Source of the DNA: Paulownia fortunei
Taxonomy: Eukaryota; Streptophyta; Magnoliopsida; Lamiales; Paulowniaceae
Direction of reading: 5' to 3'
Assembly: GCA_019321725.1 (NCBI GenBank)
Contig: CM033109.1
Coordinates: 17,205,993 to 17,269,992, forward strand
Length of the DNA stretch: 64,000 nt
The notes beneath the pieces are model-generated. The model worked only from the letters and a program-made list of their open reading frames with translations. It was not told the DNA's origin and did not search any database. Both the position numbers and the translations under genes were made by a program. Below are positions 46,986 to 59,929 of the stretch, piece after piece (within the stretch, counting starts at the first letter, position 1; every line of letters starts with the position of its first letter).

Positions 46986-48070
46986 TGTCCAAAGTTTGTG
47001 TAGATAATGTTGTGAAGTGATACTATATATATTGCACCATTGCCATGATCGGGAGGTAGGTGGTCACTTTGGCCCAATAAAAACAACGACAAATGTATTC
47101 CAATCTGATTTTTATTATCCCACTTTGTTCAAAGATGCATATTCTTATGTCGCTTGTTGTGAAAGGTGTCAACGCACCCGAAACATCTCTAGAAAACATG
47201 AAATACCTTTGAATAATATTCTTGAATTTGAACTCTTTGATGTATGGGAAATTGATTTCATGGGTCCTTTTCCTGGCTCTTGATCGAATAGATATAAACT
47301 TGTCGCTGTGGATTATGTGTCAAAATAGGTTGAAGTGGAATCATTTCGCACTAATGATGCTAGGGTAGTGGTCCAAATTTTGAAGAAACATATTTTCACT
47401 CGATTTGGCACACCTAGGGCAATTATTAGGAATGGTGGCTCACTTTTGTGACAAATAATTTGAAAAACTCTTGAATAAGTATGGAGTCATCTATAAAATT
47501 GCTACCCTATATCACTACCAAATAAGTGAATAAGTAGAAGTGTTTAACAAGAAAATCGAATAAATTTTGGAAAAAATGATGAGCTAAACTCGGAAGGATT
47601 AGGCATTGCAACTTGATGATGGTTTATGGGCTTATAGGACAGCATATACAACACCCATTGGGATGTCACCATATAGGTTGGTCTCTAGTAAAGCATGTTA
47701 TCTCTCTATTGAACTTGAGGATCGTGAATATTAGGCTACTAAATATTTGAACTTTGATATGCAAGTTGCAAGGCAAAATAGGTTGTTACAATTGAATGAG
47801 TTGGAGGAGTTTCGGGGGCATGCATATGAGAATGCCAAACTCTATAAGGAAAATACTAAACGATGGCTTGACAAACATATTGCCAAGAGAGACTTTGCAA
47901 AAGGGTGACACCGTGCTGTTGTACAACTTAAGGATGTAACTCTTTCTGGGCAAGTTGAAGTCTAACTGGTCGAGGCCCTTTCAAGTGAACCAAGTTGTTG
48001 AGTTCGTCACTCTGAGGAATACAAAATTTAAAGTCAATGGGCATAGAGTGAAATACTATTTTGGGGGCGG
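46986..48070 (+). pseudogene. Athila-like integrase
   Basis: A zinc-finger segment (47017-47283) with HHCHDREVGGHFG and CCERCQRTRNIS. The first catalytic Asp is in EIDFMGPFPGS. A TGA follows, then VDYVSK(stop)VEVESF, TRFGTPRAIIRNGG (second catalytic Asp changed to Asn), and a degenerate C-terminus ending near LSGQVEV-like, SNWSRPFQVNQVV at about 47950-48000. Dead. Confidence 0.8.
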
Positions 48071-49809
48071 CGTTGATCGTTACACATCCTCTATTTCATT
48101 GCTAACCCATAATATAAGCTCAAAGTCAAGCTAAAGACTATAAATTAAAACTACTAATTCCTTTAGTACTTTTAGTATTTTGGTTATCTTTATTTCTCTC
48201 TATTTCTTAGTATTTCGTGTCTCACCCATGTGCTTTCATGTCTCATTTTTCTCTTGTAGATGGACCTCTACATGGTGATATTTGTGGATCTCATATGGAC
48301 TCCAAAGGCCATCATCTATTGAAAATGGGAGTTTCTTATTCCCCCATCTTATATGATTTATTTCTTTAAACATTGAAGAAAATATTAATTATAAAGTAGG
48401 GGGTGGGATTCATATTTTGTGTGTTTGAGCATTATGTGAAACATTAAGCTAATTTTTGTTGAAAATTTATGTGTGAATTGTGTGATAAGAGTCTAACAGC
48501 AAGTATGCTTTGTTAACAAACTTAGTTGAGTTCATGCTTTGTGATTGGATGAACAACTTGATTACCGATTGCTTATATGATACCTAATTGATATTGTATA
48601 GAGTCTAGAGGAAGGAAAGATTGTTAGTCTTTTGACATGACAATTTTTGTGTGTATTTGATGATTATTGTCATAAATGATGAATTTTCATTAAGCATGTT
48701 GTGTCAAAATCTTGTGAATCCTGTGCTACTTGGTATTGGCTTTTGCTTTTAATGAGTAGTTTTGGTTAATTTATGGTGTTCTAAAACTTGCTTGATTGCT
48801 CTTTGAGATGAAATCCTAGACAACTAGCAAACATGGAAATAATTTAAGCCATCTTTGACTCGTTTATGCCTTTCAAGCCTACAATGATCACATTTTTATT
48901 CATTAGTTACCCTTTTGAGCTTTTTTCAAAGAATGGCTTGTGCAAGGTATATAAATAACCACCATTCGACTTCATTTCTTAAAACTCACTGCCTACCCTT
49001 TACAACCCAAAAAACCAATAATTGTTCCTAAGAGAGCCTAAGGTATGACATTTTGTTCATAATCTTATCAAGGGGTCATGTAGAGTTATGTTGGGGGCAT
49101 GAAGGAATGAATTTAGGGGTATGATCAAGGAAAATGTGCAAGAAATAAATCACAACTCATGTTGATGAAAAGAAACAAGTTTGGGCTTGTAGAACAAAAG
49201 AACAATAAATGAAATCTTGGGAATTCATGAAAAAAAAGAAGAAACAAAAAAAAAAAGTTGTCGAAAAAGAAAAGAAAATAAGAGTATGAATCCCAAATGA
49301 AAAAAGAAGAGAACTGGGGAAGAAACAAAAAAAGAGAGGAGAGTATGACTCTTTGTGCAAAGACTTTTGGCTCTGTTACTTTGTTAATTCCTATCCTTTC
49401 TTTGTAAGCCAATAAATAGACATTACATTATAGGCTTATTAAAGTCCTTTTGATATAAGTTTGCAAGTGTTTACATTAGTAGAGAAGTTGTATGAAAAAC
49501 AAGCCTATGTAACACCTATAACTCCTTTGCTTAGATCATGAGAGACATTAGTTGTAAAATCCATACCTAAAATGCATGCATGAAAGTTGAGCTTGACAAT
49601 TCACGCACACATGTTTTGAATTCATAACTAGATTGATGAAGCGCAAGTTTGTAGTGTCGTTCGACTAGCTTTGAGACTAACTTTTGGATTCATGTACATT
49701 AAAGATTGATGAGACATTTGAATTGGTTGATCAAAATTAGTAATTCATGATCCAAGTATGAGCTTATGATTGTTTAATTTTGAGTTTTACTCGAGGACTA
49801 ACAAAAGGT
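48071..49809 (+). other. Athila 3' untranslated/accessory region
   Basis: No credible env-like frame. It contains an A-rich stretch (49225-49340, many aaaaaag runs) whose minus-strand translation is only Phe-rich low complexity. It ends with the typical gttttactcgaggact block. Confidence 0.6.
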
Positions 49810-49825
49810 AAGTTTGGGGGGTAGT
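49810..49825 (+). other. Polypurine tract of the Athila-like element
   Basis: aagtttggggggtagt immediately before the TGATAGGCTC start of the 3' LTR. It matches the aagtttgggg-type tract usual in this group. Confidence 0.8.
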
Positions 49826-51464
49826 TGATAGGCTCATAAATTATATGTGTCGACACCTCCATGAGCACAATTGCACATGTTATTTTCTTACAATTAATAC
49901 AATTGTGTCTTACTTTGTGATAATTGTGTGTAGGGACTAAAATGAAAAATGGAGTGAAGACATGGTGAAAAATGTAAAAAATTGGATAAGAAGGAACTTG
50001 GGGCGCGATACCCCCTTAGGTCGTGCCGTGGCGCGTGTGACCGAAATTGGGCAATGAGTGTTGAATCTTGTAGCATTGCGACTACCCCCCATTTGGCGCC
50101 ATGATACCTGATGAAGAAGACCTCGCACCACTAGACTTTCGTGCAGTGAACAACCTCTTCTCAAGTACCGCTACATCCCCATTTGGCATCGCGGCATCTG
50201 AGGAATAGGGGATTTCGCCCCACGGTGCCAGTGGTCTAGATATGAAAAAAATAGCTACGGATTTTTAAGGGATAAGTGGCAATCTAATCCATGCATGGAA
50301 TCTTTCTTGTTAAACACAACTATACCCTCACACACCATGTGACACTTTAATAGATACACTATAAACACACAATTACATGACACAAATGATAGATACATGC
50401 ATGCTTACACATAATTTTCTTGAACAACACACAATTCATTACCTACACACACTTTACACCTAAATTCTCACACACCTTTTCTCTCCACCCAAAACACCCA
50501 TTCTTCCATATTTCTCTACACACTACCCCAAAAACACACACACCTATCATTAAGGAGTTGGGGATTCAAGACAAATGGAAGAAGGAGCTACTTTGGGTAA
50601 AGAGAATCTAAATCTAGAAGTGAAGACTTTAACAATGGGTTGTAACTTTTACCTTAGTTTTCTTTTGATTTTGTTTAGTTCTAAAGAACAATGTAAAGTT
50701 ATGATGTTGAGAAATAAGTGTTGTTTACTTATTTTGTTATGAACTAAACTCAACTTTGCCAAGGTTTGGAAAACCATTTCTATGAAGTTGTGAATTGTTA
50801 ACTTGTATGTGATGTGGATGATTGTTGATTTTATGATGAGCATGCACTATGTTCTTAGTATTTCTTGAAATTTGGTAAGTTTTAAGATAAGCATTATTGT
50901 TGTGATTGAGACCGGGAGGTTGTGTCACAACTAGTACTCATGTAGTGTATGTCGTGAGTGTAGGCTAGGTCACTTAGGAGTTAACACACATAGTAGTCAT
51001 AGACTTGACCATCGAAAGTTGAGAAAAGACTAATGCATTATTGGATAGCTAAACTTTTATAGGAATATACCGGTTGCTTTCTAGTAATAGGTTTGGTACA
51101 TCTTGAAAAAGAGTATTATATAAAATTAGAGTTCCCGCTGTCACACAATTCAATGTCAATTCTATTCACTAACTTGTAAGAATTCACAATGCAATAGAAC
51201 GGTAATCTAATGCCTTGGTACTTATCCACCTAAGTTTTAATCCCCTATTTTTCTTGATTATTTTTGTTGCTTGTTAATTTCTAGCTTTAACTTCTCAATT
51301 CAGTCAATCAAACTTTTGATAGGTTAAATATAGTTGGATTATCTATACTTTAGTAGTTGCTCATATACTCTCTAGGGACACAATATCCGTATACTCATAC
51401 ACTTTATTACTTGTTGGCCCGTACACTTGTGGAATTTGATTGCATTTAAGTGCAAGCCACACCA
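49826..51464 (+). repeat. 3' LTR of the Athila-like element
   Basis: 1,639 bp from TGATAGGCTC to ...CACACCA. It contains a GC-richer stretch (49990-50250) and an ACAC-rich stretch (50340-50545). The last ~890 bp match the 5' LTR with many substitutions. Confidence 0.85.
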
Positions 51465-51640
51465 AGGAACATTTGTAGTAGGTTCTTGAGGATATTCCCC
51501 CACAAGGACAAACATGAAGTTTTCACAGATAAATAAAATGTTCATGTTGTTTTTCACTTAACAAAGCTTCTCCAGTCAACTTTTCATTAGCAAGTATCGT
51601 ATGAATGGGATTTGAACTACACATGTTTGCTGAAATTAAT
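51465..51640 (-). pseudogene. N-terminal gag fragment of Copia copy B
   Basis: The minus strand reads SSNPIHTILANEKLTGE (Copia gag start) and, in another frame, ENFMFVLVGEYPQEPTTNVP, ending exactly at the Athila LTR. The rest of gag continues at 41807 beyond the insertion. Confidence 0.7.
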
Positions 51641-53219
51641 GAACAAATAACTTTCAATACTTGTTTGAACATCAAATTAAAAGTTTTGGAATTGTAAATA
51701 TGATCCAAAATGCATGATCATAAAATCATTTTACAAATTCTGTGGTAATCCAATCTTACATTTAATATGTCATCGTAGGATAGGTTATATTAAAGATAAT
51801 TAAATCAAGACCATCTCAATTAATAAATGAATCATCAAAATATCTCATATTTTCATCCACTTGTTAACAATCATTTAAATCAGTCAAGATGTAACTAAAC
51901 AAATTTAGTTTTCATATTTATGAATGTAGCCCACTATTTCAGATTTCACCTATTTAACTCAAAATTGCCACCGTAGGTCAATTTTGAGATATATTGGAAA
52001 ATCCTATCCTTTAGAAATCAGCTTTGATATTGACTTAAATGGACAACCTCTCTGTAGGGAGGACAAAATCATAGCATCATGAGGTATCATTTAAATCTCA
52101 TGGTGCTAAGTTAATAATGAAGACCGTGTAATATATTGTCATATACCCCTCCCACTCATTATTTTTCAATAAGTGTTCTCTAAACAGCTGAGGTTTCTAA
52201 ATAATCTATCTCTATATATTAACTTGTTCTAGCTAAGTCAAATCCTATTAAGCCTAAAGAAATTACATAATTTTCTAAAAGTCTTAGTATATTATTCAGA
52301 ATAATCTAAGCTATCCATTATTAACCCCTTAATAATACAAGCCTAAATCACAATTGTGATTCTCCCAAATTAACTATTAAACTAAGATGAGATATTTAAT
52401 CGATTATTCCAAGCAATTCTACTCCTATCTTATGGGACATCTCATATTAAACTATTTATTATGATGACAAGTATGCATGACCATCCCTAATGACTATGAG
52501 GGGGTATTATGATTGGCATAATATTATGCATAGCAATTTATATCTCATACCAACATCAAATAAATAAATAAAAATTAAATAAATGATATTTTTTGTTTAA
52601 GTTCTTAGAGATAATAAAATTACAACCTTAAAATAAACAGCAAACAAATAAAAATTAAAAGAAAATATTCTCTAATTGACGCAACTCTATAATATTTGTT
52701 TATTGATGTTGCAATGCTATTATTTGGTTTGCCGGCACTGCGGCCCTTATTACAGGCACTACAGTGCCAAATCCTCTTCCTATAGATCAATTATTGGTGC
52801 TGCAGCCCTACTCTCAAGCATCGTAGAGCCAAACATTCTATTTGGCGTAACTGACGATTGGCATCACATCCCCTGTGGCGCTATGTGCCAAATTTTCTTG
52901 TTATAAATTTTTTGAACTCTTTTTCTCTACCATGTTTATATGATCTCCATCATAGGGGATATAGGGATTAGGCAAAATTATAGATAACCTATACCCATAA
53001 TTTAGGGTTTATAAATTTGCATCTAATTAAAAATAATAATAATTACATCCACTATTCAATCCTAGAGAACCAAATAACAACGACCAAAAACACAATGCAT
53101 CCATCTCATGATATTACTATGTATAAACAAATTACATTCAATAATGGAAATATCCACTCATGCATACTTAAGGTTAAAATTATAGTATTCATACTAACTG
53201 ACTTTGATACCAGTTTTGA
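51641..53219 (-). other. Leader region of Copia copy B with PBS-like site
   Basis: No coding frame. The minus strand reads TGGTATCAAAGTC at about 53200-53212, a decayed initiator-Met PBS as in many Copia elements. A GC-richer patch with repeated gcact/tgcc motifs lies at 52730-52900. Confidence 0.5.
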
Positions 53220-53687
53220 TGTTAGAGTAGTACCCGACGTACCAATTAGATTGGATATCTTTTACTCTTGTATATTATAAATGATCTTTTATGAGACATA
53301 TTAATTAAGGCATCTTGTTTTGTCTTATATTTTGTATTTATTTTCTATACATTAGATAAAGTCTTTAGGCCAAATTTAGCTACAGGGTATGGTTGCGCAT
53401 ATGATGGCGATCTTATAACATATCTCCATAGCACTAGTCTTAAACAAGTTTTGGGTTGCGGCCATTTTGGGACAGGACATCAAATAGCCTAATAAGACAT
53501 GCGCATACAATGCATGCTCAATTGATAAGGATATCTCATTCCATGGGCATCAGCATAGCGACGCTAATGTATGTATACGGGTGTTGATAGAGAATAAGTA
53601 CACTTAACAGACCTATTAGAGATTCTTAGTTGGAGATGTTTTCTGTCAAAATAAGAATTTCCACATTACAATAGCACACGATTAGTT
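53220..53687 (+). repeat. Partial Copia LTR, first of two head-to-tail copies
   Basis: Starts TGTTAGAGTAGTACCCGACG and matches the first ~470 bp of the following LTR throughout, in the same orientation. It is abruptly replaced at 53688 by the start of the next copy. Confidence 0.85.
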
Positions 53688-55947
53688 TGTTGGAGTAGTG
53701 TCCGACGCACCAATTAGATTATGCATCTCATACTCTTGTATTTTGTAAAAACATTATTATTTGAAACATATTTATAAAAGGCACATTCTTTATCTTATGC
53801 TTTACAATTTATATTCTGCACATTAGATAAAGTCCTTAGACCAAATTTAGCTATTGGGCATGATTGTGCATTTGATAGCAATCATGGAACATGCCTCTAA
53901 AACTTTAGTTTTAAATTAGTTCAGGGTCGAGGGATTTGTTTTAGATGCGATATCAAAGAGCCGAATAAGACACGTGCATACGATGCATGCTCGTAAGATG
54001 CAAATGATGCATTCCATTGATATTAGCATAGAGACGCAAGTGCATGTATATGGGTGCTTGTTAGAGAACAAGTATACTGAATTGACCCATAAGAAATTTC
54101 TTAATTAGAGGCTTTACCTGTCGAAATAAGAATTTCCATAGTGTGATAATATATGGCTAGTCCTCGCACTTAAGGCATGATGATAGCTTTGTGGATACCA
54201 AGCGATATTTTGATATATCTTCTGATTGCTTGACAATCATAAAGAGGATATGTTGGATATTGTATTGGTGTGCATGAAGGTTTATGAGTGACAAACATAG
54301 AATTCATTACTTGTTAATGACAAGTGAATCTCTTATGTTTTTATAGTTCATGACTCAAAGTCCTTAGTCAAGGAAGGATCAATATTGATTCATCAAAAGT
54401 CATTGAAACTTGAAATGGAATTATAATTATTGAATCAAATACGATTTTGACTCATAATCCACAACCTAGATTCAATCGGGAAATTATATGATGAAATGAC
54501 CGTACATGCATGACATTCGCAACATAAATAGGTTTATTCACTTTTTCACTCAAGACTAGTTCATCATGATTACTTGCTAGATATTTTAATGAATAGTGAA
54601 GTTCTTGGAATTAAGGAATTAATTTTAAGCGGATTAATTAATTGAATTAATTAATCAGAATAATTATTATTCATAAATTGTAAGTATTGAAAGCCCACTA
54701 CTAGTTTATTTATGAACCTAAAGGGTCACACACTATAATAGAGGGAACCATTTCTTAAACCATAAAATGATCCAATTTGTTGGATCCAATTACTTAATAG
54801 GAATTGTTTTAGTTATGGCTTTAATTTAATTCAAATATTGAATAAAATAATCAATTAAGTAATTGGATTATTCAATTGAACCTAATTTCATTAGAAAACC
54901 TAATTGAGTGAAATAATTAAATGATAGGATCCATTAATTAATTAAATACTAAATTGATTTAATTACTAAATTAATCTAACCAAATTAAATAATTTGATTA
55001 TTTACTTGGACTTGATGGAATTCATTGATTTGATCAATTAAGTGAATTTGGGACTAATCAATAAATTAGAATTAATTGATGGAATTATTAATTAGATTAA
55101 AAGTCCAAACCTAAAAAATTAATTCATAGCCCATTACTAGAGGCCCGTCAAGTATTTGGAAGAATTAAAAGATAGAGAATCTTTTTTTACAAATATCCAA
55201 AGGATGATTGTCATCCAATTTTGGAAGGGGTTGAAATTTTTGAATTGATTGAGATCAATCAAAATCCACAACCAACTTTACCATAGTGGCCAATTTTTGC
55301 ACATGGTAGATGTGCGAAAATCAGCCACAACCTATTTTGAAGGAGGAAGTTTTGGATTATGAATTTAGACTACTTTTTGGCCTATTTCAAGATAGATATA
55401 AGATTTTAAAAGATACTTTGGTAATATAACAAGTAAAAATCGGCTATAAGATTAAGATTAGAAAAAAAATGTGTTTCTACATTTTTATACTCTCTTCATC
55501 TTCTAATACTTTTCCAGAATAATCAAGAAATTGTCTTAATTATTCTATCAACAAAATTCTTATTTCCATTAGTTTGATTAAAAATTGGTGTTTTCTATCC
55601 TATATTTAGTTTAAGAAAACGAATGACCATCACTAACGCAATAGTCATTCGGTGGTTCTTGTCCCTTATGTGGACTTCTTTAGAGGTGGTACATTTAGAC
55701 CTCTTGGATTTATTTGGAAAAATGAGATCTACAATCGATTGTCACATATTCTTACTACAGTTGGAGTGCTAGCAAGGAATAATTAAATCAAAATTTATGT
55801 AATTGTTATTTTCATTTGCACTTCACACAAATGTGTGATCAATAGAATTGTTGCGTACCCAAGGTGCATGCTTAAATATATTTAAGAATGCTTGTTTATA
55901 AATTTTAATTTTTTGTTGCATCACCCTGCAGTATAGTAAACCTAACA
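53688..55947 (+). repeat. 5' LTR (2.26 kb) of the plus-strand Copia element
   Basis: TGTTGGAGTAGTG...CCTAACA, with matching short inverted ends, followed by a PBS. It contains long stretches of ttaatt-type sequence (54600-55130). Related LTR pieces lie at 1-1825 (minus) and 27515-28370 (plus). Confidence 0.75.
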
Positions 55948-55948
55948 G

Positions 55949-55960
55949 TGGTGTTAAAGC
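55949..55960 (+). other. Primer binding site, initiator-Met type, decayed
   Basis: TGGTGTTAAAGC against TGGTATCAGAGC: 9 of 12 matches, one base after the LTR end. Confidence 0.6.
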
Positions 55961-57765
55961 CCGATATTCACATTTGTGTTAAGCATTTTGGTTTGTTTAT
56001 GCAGCTTAATTGTTGAATTATGCATGATGTCATGTTTTTATTATTTGGGATGTGTGTATATTTCTTTGTTTTAAATTGTTTAAAATAAAATATTTGGATT
56101 GATGCTACACCGCTGCCGCCACCACTGCCATTTCCATCATAACACCGCTATATGCCATCAAGGGTAGCAACCCCCCTAGCCAGCTAGGCATTCTCCTATG
56201 CGCGCAGCTCACCGATGTTGAAGACCAGCTTAGGTAACCTCTTGGATGGCGGGTGGGGTTGGGGTGCCATGCATACGGGAAGGATAGCATGTGTGCACGC
56301 CCGAGGCTGTCTGCGTATATAGCCGAAGGCCTGCACGCACGGATACCTGTAGTTGCGTGGTGGGTAGTCTACATGCGTGCTATGGCACGGGGCTCATGTC
56401 GCGCCTGTGTGCACTGTGTTGCACACCTAGGTGCGATACTGTGGGGTGCAGCGAATAGGCAAGCACCCATACATATGCGTGGAGCATGCGGTAGGCTAGC
56501 TACCTGCCACATATCGGGTGTTTCGACCACCCATCTTCGTTTCAGCAATTTTTTGATTTTTTAATTTTTTTGAGTTAAATGTTAATTTATTAAAAAATTT
56601 GAAAATTAGTTTTTGAAAAAAAAAATGGAAATGATTTGTACATACTTGTCCCAAATTATGAAAATATAATTTTAACTACTTAGTTAATTTACATGTTTTG
56701 ATTGATCCATATGATGTGATTTGACCATATATGTGGGATGATCATTGGTCAATTGACCAATGTGATTGGTTTATTTTGTTTTTAGAATTTAATGGGGCCT
56801 ACAAGCCTCTTATTTATAATTTATAATACTCTTTATTTTTGCAAAGGGGGTAGGCTAGAGTGAGTTTTTTTTTTTGTTTTTGGAAGATATTGAGGAGAAA
56901 ACTTGGTAACCCAAAGTTCAAGGTCCATGTTTGTATGAGTTACATATTATGTAATAGTTTAGACTAACCTAGATCAATTTTTGGCCAAAATGGATAGCAT
57001 AGGTTTGGACATGATCATCCCAGTTATTTTAAGTATGTATTAGATGTGTGTTTAGAAATTCTATTTAATACTTTGTGCTTGCGTGATATATGATATTATG
57101 CATTAAATAACTGACCTAAAAATTGAAAAATGATGAGGTCTTGTCAAAATAAACCCCAATTGAATTTTTGAAATTCAAACTAAGAATTCTTCAAACAAAA
57201 TTCGATTTCAAACAAAACTGGATAAAGTTGGGTTGGACACAACGTTCTAAGCCTACCATCAAAGGGTAGTGGACATGATGATGCTACCATGTTTTATCAT
57301 TGGCCATGAGTCATGGATGATTTTGTATGGAAAGTTGGGATCCTTACCAAGCATAGTGATGCCCATGCGATGGACTCGTCTATATGTCGGCCCTGAGTCG
57401 TAAGATGATTAGATGCTCCATCTACATGAAGGTCTGATAGGTCTTATTTGACACCAAGTACCGTATGGGCTCATAAAATTATGGCATATGGGAAGAAGTG
57501 AGGCAAAATAATTTGAGGGGTGTATAAGGATACAATCGTTAAAAAGTTAACCACTTTTTGGTATATCTCATGGATTCATAAAATTGGGATGTGAGATACA
57601 CTAATTAAACCTCAAGCCCACTAGAAAATATGATTTCCCAAATTTCCATTAGGATTATGAAATTCAAAGAAAATAGTGGGAGACGTTTATAATAAAAGAC
57701 CTTATTATAAAAATAATTTTTTTATTTTTTTATTTATCGTCTCTTATAGATAATCCACTTTTGAA
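55961..57765 (+). other. Copia leader, with a GC-rich block at 56100-56540
   Basis: The 1.8 kb between PBS and gag have no credible coding frame. The 440-bp block at 56100-56540 is far GC-richer than its surroundings (gccgccaccactgcc, gcatgcggtaggctagc). It begins and ends abruptly, which suggests an insertion or captured fragment. Confidence 0.55.
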
Positions 57766-58572
57766 ATGGCTGAAAATCCCATTGCATCTTTAATTGATTC
57801 AAATAAACTATCTGGACCAAACTATGTCGATTGGCTAAGAAACTTGAAAATAGTGTTGCAACCTAAAAAGAGAGCATACACACTTGAGACTCCTCCTTTG
57901 AGGCCTGCCAGAAAATGCAACTGAGGAAGAGTTTGGAGAGTGTTGGCGTCAAGTTGATGAGATCTGTAAAATTGATGCTATATGATGGTATCAATGTCGA
58001 ATGAGTTGTAGAGACAACATAAGGTCCATATGCATGCGTATGGGATCTTCTTTCACCTACAAGAGTTGTATAGTGAATATACTCGGTAGGCAAGATACCA
58101 GATCTCAAAAGAGTTTTTCAAGACCCGTATGATGGAGGGCTTTTCAATTCATGATCAAGGGCTAAAGATGATAGGCCTGATAGAAAGTCTCGAGTCTTTT
58201 GGAGTTGTAACGAGCAACGAACTCTATATGGATCTCATCCTGCAACCTATGCCACCATCATTTTATACCTTTATTGTCAACTTTAATATGTATAAGATAG
58301 AGACTAGCATTACTCAGTTGGTCAATATGTTAAAGATGGCTAAATCCACCATGAAAAAGGACAAGCCAGCCATGCTTGTTAGATTCTCTTCCAACTCAAA
58401 GGTTGCAAAGCCCAATATGAAGATGGGGAAGAGGAAAGATTCCTCAAAGCCCAATAAGATAAAGGCAACTGGTGGGGTCTTAAAAGATTCCAATAAAACC
58501 AATGACAAATGCTATTACTGTAATAAACCTGGGCATTGGAAGAGGAACTGCAAGAGCACCTTACGAGCCTAA
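57766..58572 (+). pseudogene. Copia gag (plus-strand element)
   Basis: ATG at 57766: MAENPIASLIDSNKLSGPNY and VDWLRNLKIVL. A stop or frameshift comes near 57920, then a broken middle, then an open frame 58129-58572 (IHDQGLKMIGLIESLES, NFNMYKIETSITQLVNMLKM) with a Lys-rich linker and an intact CCHC zinc knuckle, CYYCNKPGHWKRNC. It binds and packages element RNA in intact copies. Confidence 0.85.
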
Positions 58573-58599
58573 AAAGTTTAGGTATTTATTTTGTTGAAG

Positions 58600-59215
58600 T
58601 TAACTTATTAGTTAAGATGCTTATTGGGTTTTAGATACCGGTTGTGATTCACATATTTGCAATGATTTACAGATAATGACAAGAAGTAGAAGCTGGATAG
58701 AGGAGAAATGTAGCTGCAGATAGGTAATAGAGTAAAGATTATTGCATTAGCCATAGAGACTATTAATCTAGCTTTTGAGAATGGTAATGTAATAAGTTTA
58801 AACAATTATCTTTTTGTTCGAATTTTATTAAGAATATAATCTCTGTTCCAGTTTAGATAGAGAATGTTTTAGATTTACCATTGAGAATGGAAATTATTTC
58901 ATTTTCAAATGTTGTGATTTTATCTATTTTAGTTCATTGACGAATGGTTTATATATTGTTGCTCCCCAATACCCCATTCTACATATTCAACAAAATAAAA
59001 GAAAATTAGATAATCATACTTCCATGAGCCAATGACACGTAAGATTAGGTCACATTTTCGAGAAGAGGATCCATAAGTTGGAACAATTGCTTGACCTAAA
59101 GGATAAGTAAGGACTGCTAACATATGAGTCCTGTCTCAAAGGCAAGATGACCAAATCTCTATTTGTTGGACAAGTGGAGCGTGCCACGAATCTTTTGGAT
59201 TCACCTAATTGATGT
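58600..59215 (+). pseudogene. Copia protease and gag-pre-integrase remnant
   Basis: Multiple frames carry the protease DTGCDSHICNDLQ-like segment (58630-58670), then gag-pre-integrase traces: VRLGHIFEKRIHKLEQLLDLKD near 59040-59105 and YESCLKGKMTKSLFVGQVERATNLLD near 59120-59200. The pol stops here; integrase core, RT and RNase H are absent. Confidence 0.75.
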
Positions 59216-59929
59216 GTTATAACTCTTATAACAGTTCTCTAAATGCTAAACATAAATCTCACAATTATATATGTTGAAACATGCTAAGAAGTAAAATGGA
59301 ACAGATTTCCATCTTCTATTTTCCTTGCTGTCACGTTAAGTTTCATTGCAATTTTAACATCCTTAGGCTTATTTATTCACTCTAAAGTTTTTACCACACT
59401 TAGCTAACATATAAAAACAAAGATATAACCATGCCATAGAATTGCCAAAACTCATAGATTTAGGTCCCCTACTTCAGTCTCCTTCACATCACACCAAAAT
59501 AGATTTTACTACTTTGGCAATTTGAGTGTTTATCATACATTTAAGATGAGAAATCAAGGTGCTTAGGAGATTGTAATAGGTTTTAGTCCCTAAGTAGTAA
59601 AGTTTGATTGTTACATAGTTAAATTGAAATTCAAGGTCCTTGTATAGGATTAAGCATAATGAACTTGTTGATTGAGGATAGTGATTGATATCTTATATTT
59701 TTATAGATTATTCATACCTGAGGTTGGGGAGTAACACCTAATAAACTAAGAAGTAAGATATGATTGATTAAAGGTAAGTGAAAATCTATTTATAACTACA
59801 ATACATATACATAGTATTTCTTGCCTTATCTATATTAAATGTGATCCTTATATCTTGATGAGTGTATTATGAGTATTATAAATATCTTATAGTGCATACA
59901 TTGCTTGGATGATGGGACATGGGATTCGT
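59216..59929. other. Unassigned stretch, probably the 5' part of the following LTR
   Basis: AT-rich with no coding sequence. It begins right where Copia pol homology ends, at tgatgtgttataactc, which suggests it is the 5' part of the LTR that continues to 60906. The LTR start could not be fixed. Confidence 0.4.

Larger units (their letters stand above)
41808..51464 (+). mobile_element. Athila-like Ty3-Gypsy element nested in Copia copy B
   Basis: A nearly full-length, decayed element: truncated 5' LTR, tRNA-Asp PBS, gag, protease, RT, RNase H, integrase, 3' region, polypurine tract and 3' LTR. It lies antisense inside the gag of the minus-strand Copia: the left flank reads Copia gag HEKMKITYEIM and the right flank reads GEYPQEPTTNVP. 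About 40 residues of Copia gag and ~750 bp of 5' LTR are missing at the left junction, so a deletion followed insertion. The two LTRs differ at many sites, indicating an old insertion. Confidence 0.85.

Noticed and set aside
49125..49412. Phe-rich minus-strand ORF in the Athila 3' region, considered as env-like
   Set aside because: It is the complement of an A-rich tract and has no signal peptide, glycosylation pattern or family similarity that I can support.
56253..56564. 103-codon ORF in the GC-rich Copia leader
   Set aside because: The open frame follows from high GC content; no motif is seen and an overlapping minus-strand frame is equally open.
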